A DNA stretch of 64,000 nucleotides from Bacteroidales bacterium (GCA_016926235.1 JAFGOZ010000220.1:124001-188000); one strand, 5' to 3'; shown: positions 45,310 to 55,020, numbered from the stretch's first letter. Program-made: numbers and translations. Notes: a model not told the origin generated them from the letters alone.

Positions 45310-47670
45310 TTAAAACTTAATAGTATAACCTGCATTAACATAAGGGATATAATTTGTGCCAAAAGGCAGGTATTTATCTGGCATGGGGAAATACCATTCA
45401 ACATTTCGCCATAAAAACATGATGTTCTCAATCGAGAAATTCAGATACGAGCTTTCAGCATTCAGGAATTCAACCAGTTCTGCTGCGAAACCATTTCGTA
45501 TTTCCTTTTTCAGGCCTAAATCGAGCCGGATATAGAATGGAAGCCGTGCGTTATTTTTTATTGTGGTAATTCCTGTTGGATACATACCGGTTACATTATA
45601 TACAGGATCATAATAGAAGTACGACCTTGAACCTGTCTCGATAGTACGCGGCACACCAGATTTAAATTCAAAAGTTGTACTATAGTTGATCCTGGGAGTT
45701 GCCTGGTAATTTAGTATAGTTTTAAAAGAATGTGTACGATCATAGTCATACAGGAATTCTTTTCCATTCATTATATGATCAAAGCTGCGTGTTGAACGGC
45801 TTAGTGCATAACTGACCATGCCTGAAAGCCTGGTATAGTTGATTAACCATTGCAACTCCATTCCGCAGGCTTTGCCCGTTCCTTGCATTATACGGTCAGT
45901 AAAGGTAACAACTTCTGAAGCATTCAAACCAATATCAAATGTATAGGTTCGTATAATGTCTTTGTAGTATAAGTCCATGCTTAATCTCGAAAAATTACCA
46001 ATAGGTCTTTCTGCACCCAGAATGTAATGAATGGATGTACTTGGTGGATTATCCTGAAGTGGATAGTAGTAATCGAGGAATTGGACAAGCATATATTCCG
46101 GTGAGTTAATGGAAATAATGTTTTGCTGATATATACCCCAGGCAGCTTTTATTTTTAAATCACCGGGGAAAATGTAGGATAACCCTGCCCTTGGTTCTAC
46201 TTGCAATTCGTCAGAAAAACTATATTGTGTGAATCTTGATCCCAGTCTTGCCTGGAAAGGCCTCAATTCTAGTAAATATTCTGTAAAACCTGCAACCTGA
46301 TCCGGGTTCCGGGTTGCATTCTCATGATTTAGTTCGTTAATAGTCAGGCTGTTTGAAAACAGATAATGACTGTATTCACCTCCGAAACGCACAGTGTTTT
46401 TATTAGTAAGCTTTACGTTTAGTACGGTTTTGGCTGACAGATCCTCAATCCTGTTTTTCAGGTCGGTATTGTAACTAAGCATTATACGTTCTATTTCTCC
46501 TTCATCGCTCTCAAATTCCCCTTCTAATTCAATTCCCGTAATATCGTTTGAATTAAAAAAAGAACCCGAGATTTGAGTTCGAAGATACACACGAGGACTG
46601 ATAATGGTTTTTAAAATGGCTGTTGCAGCCTGGTTTGTCCATTTGTTTTTGATAATAAATTCAAATTCATCAAAGTCTTCCAGACCACTTACTGTATTTG
46701 GTAAATATTTATACCAGCGCGACATTTTATAATCGTAATAATCTTCCGAACGAAAGTATTTTAATGTTAGACGGTTTCTGTCATTGAGTTTTGATGTAAA
46801 AGAAAGATTGAAATCATAATATACTGCCGGGGAGTAAAATAAAAATATATTAGGCAGACTGTAAAATGTCCGGCCCGAAACCATCATCGTGCTGTTATTA
46901 CCTGCCGGAAAATCCAGGGCTAGTGTAGAATACATCAGTGATGGACTAACCTCTCCATGAAGTTTTTTATTATTACCTTCTTTTGTTGTAATGTTCATTA
47001 TGGAGGAATTTCGACCGCCAAATTCTGCACCAAAACCACCTACCAGTAAATCTACCTCTTTAATAGCATACAGGTTGAAAAGACCCTGCCCTGTCAAACT
47101 GTGATAGGGATTATATATGGTAACACCGTCAAGAAGCACCATGTTTTCGCTTGGATCACCACCTCTTGCAGAGTAGAGGGGTGAAAACTGGCTGCCTTCT
47201 TCAATGCCAGGTAAGAATTTTATAGCTTTGAACACATCCTTATCAGCAGTTGGTATACTCTGTATAAGGGATGGCTGTATCTTCATATGACTCACATCCA
47301 TGCGGGCATTACCAAAATCTTCCGGTTTAATCTCAACAATAGAAACTTCTTCCAGTTCAATGGATTTTGGCTGAATGGCTATGTCAGGCAGCACAAGGCC
47401 TTTATCAGTAATGGTAATTTCTTTTTTTCTGGTTTCGTAGGAGATATGGGAAATTTCTATTTCATGTTTGCCGGGGGGTAGCCCTGTAAGATGATAAAAC
47501 CCGTTCAGATCTGTGATACAACCTTTGTATTGTTCTTTCCACACTACAGAAGCGCCTATAACAGTTTCACCGGTTTCTTTATCCACAATATAACCTGATA
47601 TGGCATAGGTCTGGCCAGATATATTTCCAACAAAGGAACAAATTAATAATATAGTGAATAGCACTCTCAT
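45310..47670 (-). CDS. TonB-dependent outer-membrane receptor
   Basis: A 786-residue receptor with signal peptide (LFTILLICSFVGNISGQ). A carboxypeptidase-like CarboxypepD_reg domain (about 20-105, GYIVDKETGETVIGASV) precedes the plug domain with YSARGGDPSENMVLLDGVTIYNPYH near 164-188, and then a long beta barrel ends in VNAGYTIKF with terminal Phe. It imports a large ligand across the outer membrane using TonB. Paired with the DUF4249 lipoprotein downstream and overlapping by 4 nt an unknown barrel protein upstream. Not a SusC type by length, which is usually over 950 residues. Confidence 0.9.
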   Translation of the reverse strand: MRVLFTILLICSFVGNISGQTYAISGYIVDKETGETVIGASVVWKEQYKGCITDLNGFYHLTGLPPGKHEIEISHISYETRKKEITITDKGLVLPDIAIQPKSIELEEVSIVEIKPEDFGNARMDVSHMKIQPSLIQSIPTADKDVFKAIKFLPGIEEGSQFSPLYSARGGDPSENMVLLDGVTIYNPYHSLTGQGLFNLYAIKEVDLLVGGFGAEFGGRNSSIMNITTKEGNNKKLHGEVSPSLMYSTLALDFPAGNNSTMMVSGRTFYSLPNIFLFYSPAVYYDFNLSFTSKLNDRNRLTLKYFRSEDYYDYKMSRWYKYLPNTVSGLEDFDEFEFIIKNKWTNQAATAILKTIISPRVYLRTQISGSFFNSNDITGIELEGEFESDEGEIERIMLSYNTDLKNRIEDLSAKTVLNVKLTNKNTVRFGGEYSHYLFSNSLTINELNHENATRNPDQVAGFTEYLLELRPFQARLGSRFTQYSFSDELQVEPRAGLSYIFPGDLKIKAAWGIYQQNIISINSPEYMLVQFLDYYYPLQDNPPSTSIHYILGAERPIGNFSRLSMDLYYKDIIRTYTFDIGLNASEVVTFTDRIMQGTGKACGMELQWLINYTRLSGMVSYALSRSTRSFDHIMNGKEFLYDYDRTHSFKTILNYQATPRINYSTTFEFKSGVPRTIETGSRSYFYYDPVYNVTGMYPTGITTIKNNARLPFYIRLDLGLKKEIRNGFAAELVEFLNAESSYLNFSIENIMFLWRNVEWYFPMPDKYLPFGTNYIPYVNAGYTIKF

Positions 47671-48743
47671 AGTTTTACTCCTGCGTGGATTAATACTCCC
47701 GGTTGAAAGCGAACACTATAATGATAAATATAATTTACACTTTCAAAAAGACCGGCTCCAAAAATAAATGATTTTTTATCCAGGGGGTTCCATATAAACC
47801 TTTGAGAGAACGAAAGCTCCAGCATACCCATATCATAAAGCTTATAGTCGTTTTCTTCCAGGTTCTTCCAACGGTTCAATCCTATGAAAAGGTTCCCTTT
47901 TGCATTAAAAAGGTATTTTTCATTCAACCGGTAATTTAAATGTGTGTTAAACAGGTCAAATTCTATAGCTTCCAGTTCTTTTTCGTTTCTGTATCTTACG
48001 TCATATGCTTTCCGCTGAAATTGGGTATTTACTTCCCTGTGTGAAAACATGATTTCACCATCGATAGCAAAGAAATGAAGCCCTAAAATGGCATCTGTTC
48101 CAACATACATATTTTTAAATTTTCCGGTATATGGATTTGATCTGTAGTTTGGAAGAGTAATAGGTTGTTGATTTTCAAGCTTATCGGTAAGTGTTGATAA
48201 ATCATTTAAAAAATGTTGCTGCCAGCTTTTCAATACCTTCTCATAAGCATCTTTTTGTGTGGGTTTTATCGAAAAGTTAGCATATTTTTCCTCATATACC
48301 AATTCCCCGCCAAATTGCAGGCTGTCATTATTTTCTGAATAGTATACCTGGATTGTAGAATTGAGGTACATAGAAGGCTTGAGAAAATAGGTCTTCTTTT
48401 CTGACTTGAATTCTGTTATTTTTAACTGGTATGAATATGAATTTTCATTTATTTCAAACATGGAGCTAAGTTCTTTTTCAAGTGGAGAGGATAGACTTAT
48501 TAAGAAATCCACTGGAATATATTGATATTGTTTCTTTTCAGTAATACTTAAAATATTGCCCGGATGAGTTCTGGCATCGTTTATCTTCGTTACATTTAGC
48601 TGAACAGGAGGTATTTGAAATGTATCTGCGAAACTAACAATTATTGAATCTTTAATATAACGCTGGCTATAAGAACTTTGCCAAAGGAATAGCAGGATTA
48701 TGATAATTAAATACTGACGCTTGTGTGTGATCCTAAGCTTCAA
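47667..48743 (-). CDS. Unknown exported protein with C-terminal barrel-like strands
   Basis: No ATG precedes the signal peptide. The frame is open to GTG 48848, but upstream codons look non-coding; TTG at 48741-48743 gives MKLRITHKRQYLIIIILLFL..SYSQ, a convincing signal, so 358 residues. TTG 48759-48761 is an alternative. Residues about 25-175 resemble the periplasmic part of an assembly or lipoprotein-like domain, and the last 170 residues have alternating aromatic strands (VGTDAILGLHFFAIDGEIMF, LELSFSQRFIW) ending in HAGVKL, as in outer-membrane beta barrels. It overlaps the TonB receptor start by 4 nt. I do not recognise a family. Confidence 0.7.
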   Translation of the reverse strand: MKLRITHKRQYLIIIILLFLWQSSYSQRYIKDSIIVSFADTFQIPPVQLNVTKINDARTHPGNILSITEKKQYQYIPVDFLISLSSPLEKELSSMFEINENSYSYQLKITEFKSEKKTYFLKPSMYLNSTIQVYYSENNDSLQFGGELVYEEKYANFSIKPTQKDAYEKVLKSWQQHFLNDLSTLTDKLENQQPITLPNYRSNPYTGKFKNMYVGTDAILGLHFFAIDGEIMFSHREVNTQFQRKAYDVRYRNEKELEAIEFDLFNTHLNYRLNEKYLFNAKGNLFIGLNRWKNLEENDYKLYDMGMLELSFSQRFIWNPLDKKSFIFGAGLFESVNYIYHYSVRFQPGVLIHAGVKL

Positions 48744-48758
48744 ATTTTTTTGTTTTTT

Positions 48759-48766
48759 CAAAGATA
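48759..48766 (-). promoter_or_regulatory. Candidate -7 promoter element
   Basis: Reads TATCTTTG on the minus strand, exact match to TAnnTTTG, just upstream of the proposed TTG start at 48743. If it is the promoter, the GTG start at 48848 is excluded and the leader is very short. No -33 TTG was seen. Confidence 0.35.
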
Positions 48767-48984
48767 AACGTGTAATATATAAAAGTATTATTTTTATTGT
48801 ATTATTTATTTTTAAAAATAAAAGAGTTATCAATATACTTTTTTTCACAACTTAAGTTTTCATCTCTCGTAAAAATTTATTAAATTTAGTAAAGCAGGTT
48901 TTCAATTTGCTTTTGGTATTCCCATACTATTGATTGCTGCGCTTGAAGGGTATTAAAGGGGAAAAACAAATAAAATTCTATAAC

Positions 48985-49602
48985 ATGAGAAAGAATATTT
49001 TAGCTAGAGTATTTGTTATTTGCATGATTTGTGCAATTTCATGTACTAATAACGGGAATGTTAATGATAGTAGTAAATCTGCATCTAAAACAACTGATCA
49101 AGGCATTGATAAAAAGAAAAAGGAAAATAAAACAGAGAAACGTTCAAATTTCATAACAGCAAAAGGCTGGAAGTTTCATGATGGGACAACCTATCAGTTT
49201 GATAAGTTTCTGAATGGGCGGGTATATCCTCCGGGTGAAAGAGACGCGTTTATAGTTTTTGGTTCAAACACAAGAAACCAGCCAGAAGTGCATCTGGAAA
49301 TAACTATAAATGGAGATACACCCGGAACATATGAAAGGGAATGGGACAATGCATCAAAAAAGGCCATAAAGAGCGGGCTCTCGGTTACTTTCGAGCGATA
49401 TGGGAACGACTTTTTCGGTATACATTTTGATAAGGGGATATTAGTTTTAGAGGAGGTTGGCAAGGTTGGAGGGTATATTTCAGGCACCTATACATTTACT
49501 GATGGTCGTGTCTGGGACGAGACTGAAAAGAAAGAAATTTCAGGCATTACGGCGTATGGTGAATTCAGAGTGAAAAGAGAAAATCTTTCCGATGGACATT
49601 AA
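48985..49602 (+). CDS. Hypothetical lipoprotein
   Basis: A 205-residue lipoprotein started at ATG 48985 (a TTG at 48934 would add 17 residues). The signal MRKNILARVFVICMICAISC ends at the lipobox Cys. A short Lys/Glu/Ser-rich linker (residues about 25-55) leads to a globular beta-rich domain with FGSNTRNQPEVHLEI and GTYTFTDGRVWDE. No family recognised. It is followed by another small lipoprotein 45 nt downstream and both end before the terminator at 50080. Confidence 0.75.
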   Translation: MRKNILARVFVICMICAISCTNNGNVNDSSKSASKTTDQGIDKKKKENKTEKRSNFITAKGWKFHDGTTYQFDKFLNGRVYPPGERDAFIVFGSNTRNQPEVHLEITINGDTPGTYEREWDNASKKAIKSGLSVTFERYGNDFFGIHFDKGILVLEEVGKVGGYISGTYTFTDGRVWDETEKKEISGITAYGEFRVKRENLSDGH

Positions 49603-49647
49603 AATATTTCAATTTAAAAATAGAAAAAATAATTTAAATCTACAGGT

Positions 49648-50058
49648 ATGAAGAAAGTGATGATTTTATCAGGCATTTTAGTTGGATTAATGTTTGTTTT
49701 CCAACAATGTAATGTATCAACAGCAAACATAGCTGATGTAAAAATGTGTGAATCTCCAAATGGATATTTATGTTCAGAGGACAACACCGTGTTTTCAACC
49801 AGTTCTCCTGAAATACACGTGAGCTGTGTGCTTAAAAATGCTACCGAAGGTTCAAAGATTACTTTTACATGGTACTATCAGGGGGAAGAAAAGATTTTAA
49901 TTGATGAAGCTTCGTTTGTAGCAAAAGATGTAACATCTGATGTTCACTCATCCTTATCAATACCTGATGCCGGATGGCCAACAGGGAATTATGAAGTTGT
50001 TATTAGTCTGGATACGGATAATTCAAAACCTATAACCAAGAGTTTTTCAGTACAATAA
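49648..50058 (+). CDS. Hypothetical small lipoprotein with Ig-like fold
   Basis: A 136-residue protein with signal MKKVMILSGILVGLMFVFQQC and a lipobox Cys at about 21. The mature part alternates beta strands (IHVSCVLKNATEGSKITFTWYYQGE and NYEVVISLDTDNSKPITKSFSV by region), which looks like a single Ig/Fn3-type domain. Four cysteines lie in the mature part, two of them near MCESPNGYLC. Function unknown. It shares a strong terminator just after its stop. Confidence 0.8.
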   Translation: MKKVMILSGILVGLMFVFQQCNVSTANIADVKMCESPNGYLCSEDNTVFSTSSPEIHVSCVLKNATEGSKITFTWYYQGEEKILIDEASFVAKDVTSDVHSSLSIPDAGWPTGNYEVVISLDTDNSKPITKSFSVQ

Positions 50059-50079
50059 CAGGGATAATTGAGAAATTTT

Positions 50080-50119
50080 AAGGCGCAAAAATTAACGTTT
50101 TTGCGCTTTTCTTTTTTTT
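50080..50119 (+). terminator. Rho-independent terminator after the small lipoproteins
   Basis: GCGCAAAAA (50083-50091) pairs with TTTTTGCGC (50098-50106) around a short loop and is followed by a T-run interrupted by one C. It lies 22 nt after the stop of the gene ending at 50058. Confidence 0.88.
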
Positions 50120-50192
50120 GGCAATTATGAAATTGTCTCATTGTAAAACGTAATTTTTATAAATTAAAATGGGTGGAAAGATATCTTTTTTT

Positions 50193-50200
50193 TATTTTTG
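50193..50200 (+). promoter_or_regulatory. Candidate -7 promoter element for the TonB receptor
   Basis: TATTTTTG matches TAnnTTTG about 98 nt before the ATG at 50299. The resulting leader contains a 7-bp hairpin, AGAACAA/TTGTTCT (50239-50259), and no known riboswitch was recognised. Confidence 0.45.
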
Positions 50201-50298
50201 CATCCAGAACCTCCCAAACTCACAAAATTCCAAAAACAAGAACAATAATTTTTTGTTCTCTATATTTAATTAGTATTTAATCGTAATATAAAACAAAC

Positions 50299-52725
50299 AT
50301 GGAGCAAGGACGCATTGGAATTATTGTGATAAGTCTTTTATTTAGCATTACTGCTGCTGTTCACAGTCAAAGTTATAAGATCAAAGCTATTATACAGGAC
50401 AAACAAACCGGCAAGGGCATGGAAGGTGTAGATGTTATTGTAAAAAATAAATTAGATAATAAAGGGTCAGGACAGGCCATATCTGGCATTGAGGGTCAGG
50501 TAGAAATTGAAAATCTGAATGCTGGCACTTATATTGTGCAGTCTTCACATGTGGGCTATATAACGGATTTGACACAAGTAAAGATTGAAAATAGAGATGT
50601 TGAGGTACAGATAGTTCTTGAAGCCAATATTTTATCAATTGGTGAAGTAGAAATATCAAGCTTACGATATCCAAAAAAGATGAAAGAAGCTGCTATTCCA
50701 ATAGGAATAATTGATGGTTATACATTAGACCGGATTCCGGCAGTTACACCTTCTGATCTTATGCAGAATATCCCGGGTGTTTCTTTGGCACGTGATGGAA
50801 TATGGGCAACAAGTATAAACATAAGGGGATTGTCAGAGCAACGGGTGATACTGCTTGTAGATGGTTATCGTGTTGAAACGGCTACTGATATAGCTGCCGC
50901 CATGGCGCTGATTGATAATAATGATATTGAACAGATTGAAGTTATTAAAGGATCTGCCTCATCTATATATGGAACAGGAGCTTTAGGAGGGGTAGTTAAT
51001 ATTATTACAAAAAATCCGGGATTTTCCGACGGGTTTAAGTTTGGAGGAACCATTTCGTCAGGTTATGGTTCTGTTAACAATATGTATACAGAACATATTG
51101 CATTGAATAACTCAGATAGTAAATGGTTTATGAAGATTGGCGGCACATATCGTGATGCTGATAATACAGAAACTCCTGAGGGAACACTCCAAAACAGCCA
51201 GTTTACAGATTATAATATTGCTACTACGATAGGATTTAAAATAAATGACAGACAAATTATAAAAGTGAACTACCAGAGGTTTACAGGAGAGGATATTGGG
51301 ATACCTGGAGGAGTGGCATTTTCAAAACCGGCAATAGCAACATATCCCACTGAGCTGAGGGAATTGATTGATGTTGAATATACCTTAACAGATCTTAGTC
51401 CCTCTCTGAAAAGGATTTCTGCAAGGGCATTTTCGCAGTTTATTTTACGTGATGTGCAATTGTACCCTAATATACCGTCGGATACAAATTACGCATTAAG
51501 AAGAGTTACAACACCTGTTGTGTTTACTCCCACAGCTGACCATAGTACGCTTGGTGGCAATGTTCAAACTGACTGGCAATTCGGCAACAAGCATACTATA
51601 ATTGCAGGCATTGATATCTGGCAGCGCACTTTTAAAGGATCAAGGGAAAAGCTTATACATCAGTCTGTATTGGATAGCATGCTAAATCAAATTGCTTTAA
51701 TTGAAATTATAAGGGGAGAAAAGCCATTGCCAAATTCTCTTTTCAGAAGTGCCGGTATTTTTATTCAGGATGATGTTAGCTTAGTTGACAATAAGCTAAC
51801 AGCTACTATTGGGGCTCGTTATGAGTATATTTATGTTGATAATGATGAAGTGCATGATCCTGATTACATGATTATTAATGGCACCCGAAATGACAATCCT
51901 CCTACTCAGCGCATTACTTTTACTGAAAACAACGAGGTAAATCATTCATGGGCTGCTAATATTGGACTCTTATATAACTTTGCAAAAGATATACAGGCTA
52001 CTTTATCTCTGGGGAACTCGTTCCGCTCTCCTGTACTGGAAGAACGATTTAAATACATCGATTTGGGAAGCAGTGTAAGGCTTGGGAATCCGGCTCTTTT
52101 ACCTGAGCATGGTTATTCTGCTGATCTGGGTTTTAAAGTTTTTAAGCCAAGATTTAACCTTATGGTAAATGGATTCATAAACAAACTTACCGATTTGATT
52201 GTGGAAGAACCAGGAAAATTTATCTATTCCCTTACAAGTGATGAAAATCTGATTGATACCCTGCCTGCATTGATCAATACTAATGTAGAAAAAGCACTGC
52301 TCTATGGTTTTGATTTAGATGTACAATACAATGTTTATCAGTACCTGGTGTTATACAACAGTTCGTCTTATGTGAGAGGTGAAAATAGGACAGAAAAAAC
52401 GAACTTGCCGTTAATACCTCCACTTAGTACCCGTACAGGCCTTCGTTATGGTTTTGCACAAATTATTAATTTAGATTTTTCGGCAGTAATTGTTGCCAGG
52501 CAGGACAAAGTTACAGAAGGAGAAACAGAAACCGATGGCTATATAAAATTTGATTTGATGCTAAGTTCAACACAAATGAGTATTAATCCATTGAAACTAC
52601 AACTTTTTGCGGGTATCCAGAACCTTACAGATGTTGCATATACCAACCATCTGGCAACTAACCGGGGTTCGATAAATTATGAACCGGGAAGAAATATTTA
52701 CGGGAAATTGATTGTTCATTGGTAA
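50299..52725 (+). CDS. TonB-dependent outer-membrane receptor (siderophore/BtuB-like)
   Basis: An 808-residue receptor with signal (IGIIVISLLFSITAAVHSQ), a carboxypeptidase-like domain (about 24-115, with KQTGKGMEGVDV), a plug domain with TPSDLMQNIPGVSLARDG, NIRGLSEQRVILLVDG and the very typical GSASSIYGTGALGGVVNIITKNPG, and a long barrel ending in GKLIVHW. The plug motifs are those of siderophore or corrinoid receptors more than of SusC proteins. No SusD gene is next to it. It is preceded by its own candidate promoter, so it is probably a single gene. Confidence 0.92.
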   Translation: MEQGRIGIIVISLLFSITAAVHSQSYKIKAIIQDKQTGKGMEGVDVIVKNKLDNKGSGQAISGIEGQVEIENLNAGTYIVQSSHVGYITDLTQVKIENRDVEVQIVLEANILSIGEVEISSLRYPKKMKEAAIPIGIIDGYTLDRIPAVTPSDLMQNIPGVSLARDGIWATSINIRGLSEQRVILLVDGYRVETATDIAAAMALIDNNDIEQIEVIKGSASSIYGTGALGGVVNIITKNPGFSDGFKFGGTISSGYGSVNNMYTEHIALNNSDSKWFMKIGGTYRDADNTETPEGTLQNSQFTDYNIATTIGFKINDRQIIKVNYQRFTGEDIGIPGGVAFSKPAIATYPTELRELIDVEYTLTDLSPSLKRISARAFSQFILRDVQLYPNIPSDTNYALRRVTTPVVFTPTADHSTLGGNVQTDWQFGNKHTIIAGIDIWQRTFKGSREKLIHQSVLDSMLNQIALIEIIRGEKPLPNSLFRSAGIFIQDDVSLVDNKLTATIGARYEYIYVDNDEVHDPDYMIINGTRNDNPPTQRITFTENNEVNHSWAANIGLLYNFAKDIQATLSLGNSFRSPVLEERFKYIDLGSSVRLGNPALLPEHGYSADLGFKVFKPRFNLMVNGFINKLTDLIVEEPGKFIYSLTSDENLIDTLPALINTNVEKALLYGFDLDVQYNVYQYLVLYNSSSYVRGENRTEKTNLPLIPPLSTRTGLRYGFAQIINLDFSAVIVARQDKVTEGETETDGYIKFDLMLSSTQMSINPLKLQLFAGIQNLTDVAYTNHLATNRGSINYEPGRNIYGKLIVHW

Positions 52726-52998
52726 TATTATGCTGTATGAGGCGATGCAAAAAGTCCTTTTTTTGCCATAAAACTCTTAAACATAAAATTTCACAAAAAT
52801 TACACCATTAAATATCATGCTTTTGTGGATTTAGTGGCATTTCTTACTTTTTTTGACTTTATGGACAACCTCCTGTCAAAATAGTGATTCTTCATATCGC
52901 GTTCCTGTTATTTAATCTGTAAATCAATAAATTAGGATCAATATTTGTAATTATTAAATGAAAATGTTTTAAATTGCATCTGCTTAAAATCATTCATT
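52726..52998. other. Spacer after the TonB receptor
   Basis: AT-rich, no gene seen. GCAAAAAGTCCTTTTTTTGC (52747-52766) can form a weak hairpin and may end the receptor transcript. A TTTG at 52944 lies upstream of an imperfect -7 (TTAAATTGC), a weak candidate promoter for the next gene. Confidence 0.35.
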
Positions 52999-53655
52999 AT
53001 GAAGACGCAAATATATTTTTTATTCTTTCTTTTGTTTTTTGCCATACATATTATGCAATCATGTAAAAAGGATGAGGATAATGATAAAACTGACGAATTG
53101 ACATTTACAGATACCAGGGATGGAAAAATATATCAATATGTAATTATTGGCGACCAGACATGGATGGCTGAAAATCTGAACTATGATGCCGGTATAGATT
53201 GCTGGTGCTATGAGGACAATTTATCAAATGCTACAGAGTATGGCCGACTGTATAGCTGGGAACGAGCAATGCATGCTTGTCCTGATGGTTGGCACTTACC
53301 CAATGATGAAGAATGGAAAACAATGGAAATATATCTTGGCATGTCACAAGAAGAAGCAGATAATACAGGCAATAGGGGGGATGATATTGGAAATGCAATG
53401 AAATCAAAAAGCGGATGGCTGAACAATTGGAACGGAAATAATTCAAGTGGATTTAATGCCTTTCCAGGAGGATATCGGACCAATATAGGCTCATACCTCG
53501 ATATGGGTTCCCGTGCATGGTTTTGGACAGCTACTGAAGAAGTTAACGGAATAGCATGGTTCAGAAGACTTTCATACCAGGCTGATGGTGTGACGCGTAC
53601 CAGCAACGATGTTATCTTCGGGTTATCTGTACGATGTGTTATGGATAAAGAATAA
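52999..53655 (+). CDS. FISUMP-domain lipoprotein
   Basis: A 218-residue lipoprotein with signal MKTQIYFLFFLLFFAIHIMQSC. The mature part has the FISUMP motifs: DGKIYQYVIIGDQTWMAENLNY, CYEDNLSNATEYGRLYSWERAM, CPDGWHLPNDEEWKTM and SVRCVMD at the end (each within about 50-215). The domain, named after the Fibrobacter succinogenes major paralogous family, is widespread in Bacteroidota lipoproteins; its function is not established. Conserved cysteines may form disulfides. Neighbours give no clear clue. Confidence 0.88.
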   Translation: MKTQIYFLFFLLFFAIHIMQSCKKDEDNDKTDELTFTDTRDGKIYQYVIIGDQTWMAENLNYDAGIDCWCYEDNLSNATEYGRLYSWERAMHACPDGWHLPNDEEWKTMEIYLGMSQEEADNTGNRGDDIGNAMKSKSGWLNNWNGNNSSGFNAFPGGYRTNIGSYLDMGSRAWFWTATEEVNGIAWFRRLSYQADGVTRTSNDVIFGLSVRCVMDKE

Positions 53656-53791
53656 AAATCAAAAATTCTAATGAATCAAAAACACATTATATCAGTACTC
53701 CAGGGAAAACCTACATTACTTATCTCCTGACTTCTGTTTCCGGTCTCCCGTCTTTTCCAATGCAATATTCCTATTTTTAAAAATATAAAAC

Positions 53792-53799
53792 TATCTTTG
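53792..53799 (+). promoter_or_regulatory. Candidate -7 promoter element
   Basis: TATCTTTG matches TAnnTTTG 85 nt before the ATG of the sugar kinase. The leader has no recognised riboswitch. Confidence 0.5.
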
Positions 53800-53884
53800 T
53801 GTTCTTTTAATAAAACTTAGTAAGCCATTGTATCAAAGTGGCTTTAACGACAAAAAGGATTGAAAACATACTAAAACTAAACAG

Positions 53885-54964
53885 ATGAAAATTGAACTTA
53901 AGAAGAATTGTGCTTATTCCCTGGTTGTGCCAACAAGCATGGGTGTGAGGATTACACCGATTAACGGACAAGCAGTTCATTGCAGTGATACTTTTAAAAT
54001 GCAGGCTACAAGCGCTGAGACAAATGTTGCCAGTGTGGCTTCATATCTTGGATTACCGGTAAAAGTCTTAACAACTTTTGTGAAGGGTAGTCCGATTGCT
54101 CGTTTTATTAAAGACAACCTGGCCAGCCGGCATATGGATTACGAAGGCGTGGAAGTTGAGCAGGGAGGCCCCTGGGGCTACCGTCATCAGTTTAATATTG
54201 CGGACAGCGGCTATGGTTCACGCGGACCAAGAGTTCAAAACGACCGTGCCGGTGAAGTTGGACGCACACTTAACGTAAAAGATTTTGATCTTGACAGGAT
54301 TTTTGGAAAAGAAGGTATTCAGATCATTCACCTTTCAGGACTTATTGCAGCCTTATCTCCTGATACAGGAAAGTTTTGTTTAGAATTAGCACGAGCTGCT
54401 AAAAAATACGGCACCCGTATTTCTTTCGATCTGAACCACAGAGCATCTTTCTGGATAAACCGTGAAAAAGAGCTTCATGAGATTTTTTCCGAAATCGCGA
54501 GTGTTTCTGATATTCTTATTGGTAATGAAGAAGATTTTCAGCTTTGTTTGGGTATTGAGGGACCTGAGGCTGGTGGTAAAGACATCTCAGCTAAAATTGA
54601 TGGTTTTAAGGGCATGATTAAGAATGTGAAGAAAGCATATCCTAATGCTTCGGTATTTGCAACAACTTTACGTGAAGTAGTAAGTACCAATCACCACATG
54701 TGGGGTGCAATTATGCTTGAAGGTGAAAACTGGCATGTAGTTGAACCTCGCGATATCACTGTTTTGGACCGTATTGGCGGAGGTGATGGTTTTGTTGGTG
54801 GCATGCTTTATGGCATCCTTAAGGAATGGGAAGCTGAAAAGTGGATTCAATTTGGGTGGGCAACAGGTGCACTGGCAACTACACAACTAACCGATTATGG
54901 TCAGCCAGCTGATGAAGAACAGGTTTGGAGCATATGGAAAGGAAATGCCCGCGTAAGAAGATAG
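53885..54964 (+). CDS. PfkB-family sugar kinase (2-keto-3-deoxygluconate kinase-like)
   Basis: A 359-residue ribokinase-fold enzyme. The N-terminal half carries sugar-binding and lid elements (TSMGVRITPI, SAETNVASVASYLGLPVKVLT). The C-terminal signature DRIGGGDGFVGGMLYG contains Asp301 as the catalytic base and the anion hole. It lies in the KDG kinase/fructokinase branch by overall look; KDG kinase is the likeliest substrate reading, but no aldolase or uronate genes are adjacent to confirm it. A good terminator follows at 54989. Confidence 0.85.
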   Translation: MKIELKKNCAYSLVVPTSMGVRITPINGQAVHCSDTFKMQATSAETNVASVASYLGLPVKVLTTFVKGSPIARFIKDNLASRHMDYEGVEVEQGGPWGYRHQFNIADSGYGSRGPRVQNDRAGEVGRTLNVKDFDLDRIFGKEGIQIIHLSGLIAALSPDTGKFCLELARAAKKYGTRISFDLNHRASFWINREKELHEIFSEIASVSDILIGNEEDFQLCLGIEGPEAGGKDISAKIDGFKGMIKNVKKAYPNASVFATTLREVVSTNHHMWGAIMLEGENWHVVEPRDITVLDRIGGGDGFVGGMLYGILKEWEAEKWIQFGWATGALATTQLTDYGQPADEEQVWSIWKGNARVRR

Positions 54965-54988
54965 AGATGATATAAATATATGATTTTT

Positions 54989-55020
54989 AAAGCTGTCATT
55001 TTTTGGCAGCTTTTCTTTTT
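54989..55020 (+). terminator. Rho-independent terminator after the sugar kinase
   Basis: AAAGCTGTCA (54989-54998) pairs with TGGCAGCTTT (55004-55013) with one mismatch, followed by TTCTTTTTATT. It sits 25 nt after the stop of the PfkB gene. Confidence 0.85.

Noticed and set aside
47667..48848. Longer reading of the unknown exported gene from GTG 48848 (393 residues)
   Set aside because: The extra N-terminus is AT-run low-complexity sequence, and a TATCTTTG promoter motif lies inside it. TTG 48741-48743 gives a proper signal peptide.
50120..50298. Cobalamin riboswitch before the BtuB-like TonB receptor
   Set aside because: No B12-box-like sequence or conserved stem arrangement could be seen in the leader, only a small 7-bp hairpin.
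53656..53884. ctcctgacttctg-type low-complexity stretch as a repeat element
   Set aside because: It is short, irregular and typical of Bacteroidota spacers, without arms or unit structure.
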